Shown here one piece after another: positions 61,019-64,000 of a DNA stretch of 64,000 nt. Made by a program: the position numbers and the translations under genes. The stretch covers positions 13,995,808 to 14,059,807 of the forward strand of contig NC_088315.1 of assembly GCF_910592395.1 (NCBI RefSeq), in the 5' to 3' direction. This DNA comes from Lineus longissimus (lineage: Eukaryota > Nemertea > Pilidiophora > Heteronemertea > Lineidae). Under the pieces are notes generated by a model. That model did not search any database. It had not been told where the DNA came from and worked only from the letters and a program-made list of their open reading frames with translations. Each line of letters begins with the position of its first letter. The stretch's first letter is position 1.

Positions 61019-61774
61019 TGACATTTTGATCATAAATCTATTTGATTCAGATACAATAAATGCAAAGGTAACCCTTTATGTACCAACGATGATACATTTG
61101 AGGTTTCATACTAGTTTATCTGACATTATTTCGAAATAAAATATTTTCAAAGTTGCTGGTATCTCTAGTTAAAGCTACACCATTGACTAGATAGCAGCAT
61201 TTCTCATGGTACATGTACATTGCATTACCAATAAGTGATGCCAGCTATAATTGGGTTTTAATACATGACCATTACCTGAAACTAAAGTTTTTAACGGCAC
61301 ACGACAATACCGGCGTCAGTCAATTCAGAATATCACAAGCTGTTGTCTGACACAAGACGTAATGTAAAACAGAGGTGATAAATAGAACTTTGTGTTTTTA
61401 CACCAGTTTAAAATCAGTCTAATTTGCGACGATATTGTTTAAATTGTCGGTACGTGATTGCATCGAACATCCCTTAAGTGTTCAATAAATACCGTTTGAT
61501 ACCAGCAGAATCACGTCGTCAACCTAGCTTGTAATAATACTAAATGTTTTATTACCAATAAAGACCATAAACCTGTGAAAAAAGTGTTCTTATGCATAAC
61601 AAACAAGTACATGTAATTTGAAAATTCAGTCTTGTATTATCTCTCAGAAGCATTGGTTTAGATGAAATGCTCTGAATTACAGGCAACATTATTGGAAGAG
61701 GTGCCACTACAAGATCCAGGCTGGTTTTTGTGAATCTGCTAGAAAATGTCTTGCGTAACCTAAGTTATAGGTGA

Positions 61775-63481
61775 ATGAAACGGCCAGGGGCCATTTTGCT
61801 CACCGTATAGATATTTGGTGCTTTAGAATTCATCCTGGTTAAGAAACATTGTACATGTATAGTACAATGTATATAGGTCAAACCAAAGTCCGTATGACAT
61901 GTGTGACAGTCAGAGATTTATGTTAATCATTTAGTATTTCAAATTTGGCGCCCCTTGTTGTTTTCGCGCAGACTAATTAGCGAGCATGCGCATTTGTCAT
62001 TTCCGCCCACCGTGGCGCTTACAATTTTAGACACCTTCGAACTTCAATCATGTATTATTACAAAAATAAGAAAGAGATAAGGCTGGGATAGAGGTAACTA
62101 AAAGTAATGATAGTATAGACTCTTTAGGTTGCACTGTTACTGTACAGGGCCTTTTTAATTGGCCCGAGACGAGTGTTTTATTGACACGTTCTTCAGTGCG
62201 CGTGGCGTGTGTGAAGTGAGAGTTTATTAATAGACGGCGCCACCGTTAAGGTATAATTTAGCTGATGAAACTAGTGTTCAATTTAGTGAAGTTTCAAAGC
62301 TATTCTGAGTCTGTACTAATGTAAAATGACAGCAGCTTAGTACTACTGCTGATAGTCAATGTCTGTCCTCTGTCCTTGGTAAAAGATGAAGTCACAACTG
62401 GTCCTTTTTAGAAAAGAATGTCACAACCAGTCATTTGTGAGACAAAGTCACAATCTGTCTCCAGTGTATTTAGTGTCGGTATTTTTATCTTTTCAGTTTT
62501 TACGTGCTCTGTGGTGCCCTTTGTAACGCGAATGTGAACAAAGTTTTAAACGAAAGAAAGTCTTCATTTCTTATTGACTTAAACTGCCACAACATGTGTT
62601 GTATTGTTGCTTGGAGTAAGTACCATAAGAATATCATCAAAAACAAGTCACTAATAAGCGAGATATTGCACTTTTTACCTATTTCAGTTTTGGCCTCCTG
62701 GTGGCCAAATTGAGTACCAGATCAGATTCGGTGTCCGAGTTTACATGACGTAGGGAGTCATGTGTACCAAATTTCAAATTCATAGCTTTAGCGGTTAAGA
62801 AACGTGTCATAGTTACAATCAAACGACCAATTTACGCCATTTGACCTCTGTTACCTTGAAAAGCAGGTCAAATCAAAAACTCATCTGATATGTGATGTAT
62901 CCGTGCTAGGAGAACCTACCATAACAATTTTATTGAAAAGGAGTCACTAATAAGCAAGAGATATCACACTTTCTAGGTTTTCACTTTTGGCCCCCTGGTG
63001 GCCAAGTCGAGAATCAGACCGGATTGAAATTCAGGGTCAGAGGTCACCTGACTTGGGGGGTCCTTTGTACAAAGTCTCAGTTCATAGCCTTAGGGGTTAA
63101 GAAACGTGCCACAGTTACGCTCCAAAGGCCATTTGCGCCATTTTACCTCGGTGACCTTGACAAGTACGTCAAATCAGAAAACCGGTATCATATTTGATGT
63201 ATCCTTGCTAAGAGTATCCACCATAAATTTTTTACCAAAAACGAAACAGTAATAAGCGAGATCTTTTAGCTTTGGCCCCCTGGTGACCAAGTCAAGACTC
63301 AGACCGGACCGAAATTTAGCGTCCGAGTTTATCTGACCTAGGGGGTCATGTGTACCAAGTTTAAAGTTCATAGCTTTAGCGGTTAAGAAACGTGCCACTG
63401 TTTTTGAAATAGGATACGACGACGACGACGACGACGGACACCGGACACTGCGGTATTGTATAGACTCCCCTACGGTGAGCC
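61775..63481 (+). mobile_element. GCTCACCG-family modular element, copy 5 (carries a solo LTR)
   Basis: Head ATGAAACGGCCAGGGGCC, about three modules (62829 and 63128 starts), a (GAC)n tail and CCCCTACGGTGAGCC. The uninterrupted copy at 19128 (ATAGGTGAAAAAGAAGCT) fixes its ends. Confidence 0.88.
61902..62591 (+). mobile_element. 690-bp solo LTR with ACATG duplication
   Basis: Starts TGTGACAGT and ends ACTGCCACA (near-inverted). It is flanked by ACATG on both sides (61897-61901, 62592-62596). TG...CA ends with a 5-bp duplication fit an LTR. Comparison with copy 1 (TGACATGTGGTGTATCGTTG) shows a clean insertion. No internal retroviral gene. Confidence 0.78.
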
Positions 63482-63616
63482 AAAAAGTGGCTGCAATTAC
63501 CCCACTTTACCTTACATGCTGTAATGATAAAAATTGTCAAAATCTGTGTCAACAAGCAAAAAAGTGGGTAGATTTATGAAAGTTCGTTCACCTTTTGACT
63601 TGAGTTCCCAGTGAAG

Positions 63617-63704
63617 ATGGACGTAATTGGGAGGAACTGGATAAACGCCAGAATTGTGATTGCGTCTGTATTCGGTGACAAGAAGAGCAAGGTCGCTATT
63701 GCAG
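63617..63704 (+). CDS. Candidate first coding exon at window end
   Basis: ATG after GTGAAG, 29 codons (MDVIGRNWINARIVIASVFG then DKKSKVAIA) to a strong donor GCAG|GTAAGT in phase 1. No domain and no partner exon in the last 300 bp. May be chance. Confidence 0.25.
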
Positions 63705-64000
63705 GTAAGTCTGCTCGCACTTTCATCTGAAATTCATCAATTTCTGTATATCGGCAGCAGGTTACTGAATAGCTTAGTCGCATACTCCCACTGAGAGAAA
63801 TGGGCAACACGTACCAAAGCTGGCGTTATAGTTTGATGGGACGACTCCATACCGCATAAATTGGTAGAAGTCTCGTCAACAAACTGGGTAAAGGCCACCA
63901 TTTTGATGACAGACACTGGAAAGACATGAAAGAGAGGAGGAAATACCTAAGATCAGTACACGAAGGTGAAAAAGTCTGTTGAAGGTGGTTGAAGCGGTGA

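Larger units (their letters stand above)
61025..63513. mobile_element. Second copy of the AAGGTAAAATGGGG element (right part)
   Basis: 61025-61774 matches 18360-19128 closely and 63482-63513 matches 19129-19151, ending CCCCACTTTACCTT. The left part is replaced by the LINE. The gap between is exactly one inserted GCTCACCG-family element. Confidence 0.8.

Overview
This is eukaryotic, intron-rich, AT-biased animal DNA. Short coding exons with canonical GT-AG introns are scattered through a dense field of transposable elements. Frequent TACATGTA and TAGGCCTA motifs, a death-domain TNF receptor and an IR25a-like glutamate receptor suggest a marine invertebrate (lophotrochozoan, ambulacrarian or similar). 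The species cannot be fixed from the window.

Three host genes are supported. (1) Positions 373-8557, + strand: the last seven coding exons of an ionotropic glutamate receptor. They cover the end of the amino-terminal domain, both ligand-binding half-domains, the pore, three membrane helices and a short cytoplasmic tail. The 5' part lies outside the window. A possible alternative last exon lies at 7271-7339. (2) Positions 23921-30298, + strand: a complete nine-exon TNF-receptor-superfamily gene of 467 residues with signal peptide, cysteine-rich domains, stalk, one membrane helix and a death domain. All splice phases agree. (3) Positions 52376-53957, - strand: two exons of a small single-pass membrane protein with a Ser/Thr-rich outer part and a long charged inner part, family unknown. 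Two weaker exon candidates lie at 58634-58948 and 63617-63704.

The rest is mostly repeats. A family with conserved head (AACGGCCAGGGGCCATTGTG), tandem ~300-bp modules and a GAC-rich tail ending CGGTGAGCC occurs at 11.9-12.6, 40.1-42.0, 46.3-47.3, 48.2-49.3 and 61.8-63.5 kb. Other elements include foldback and hairpin elements (5.6-6.1, 21.5-22.2, 23.3-23.6, 27.1-27.7, 31.3-33.6 and 59.0-59.3 kb); a PIF/Harbinger remnant (13.5-15.4 kb); pogo/Tigger-like and other terminal-inverted-repeat elements; a LINE with a long open reverse transcriptase frame (55.7-58.0 kb, - strand); CR1/L2-like LINE tails (21.5 and 59.5-61.0 kb); a 175-bp LTR next to a 55-bp satellite (37.5-39.0 kb); and a 690-bp solo LTR nested two levels deep (61.9-62.6 kb).

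The two receptor genes share strand but nothing links them functionally. The main structural theme is an unusual density of inverted repeats, including perfect short palindromes at 41.7, 42.7 and 43.5 kb. No RNA gene, CRISPR array or bacterial-type operon is present. No database search was possible, so family names rest on motifs read from the sequence.
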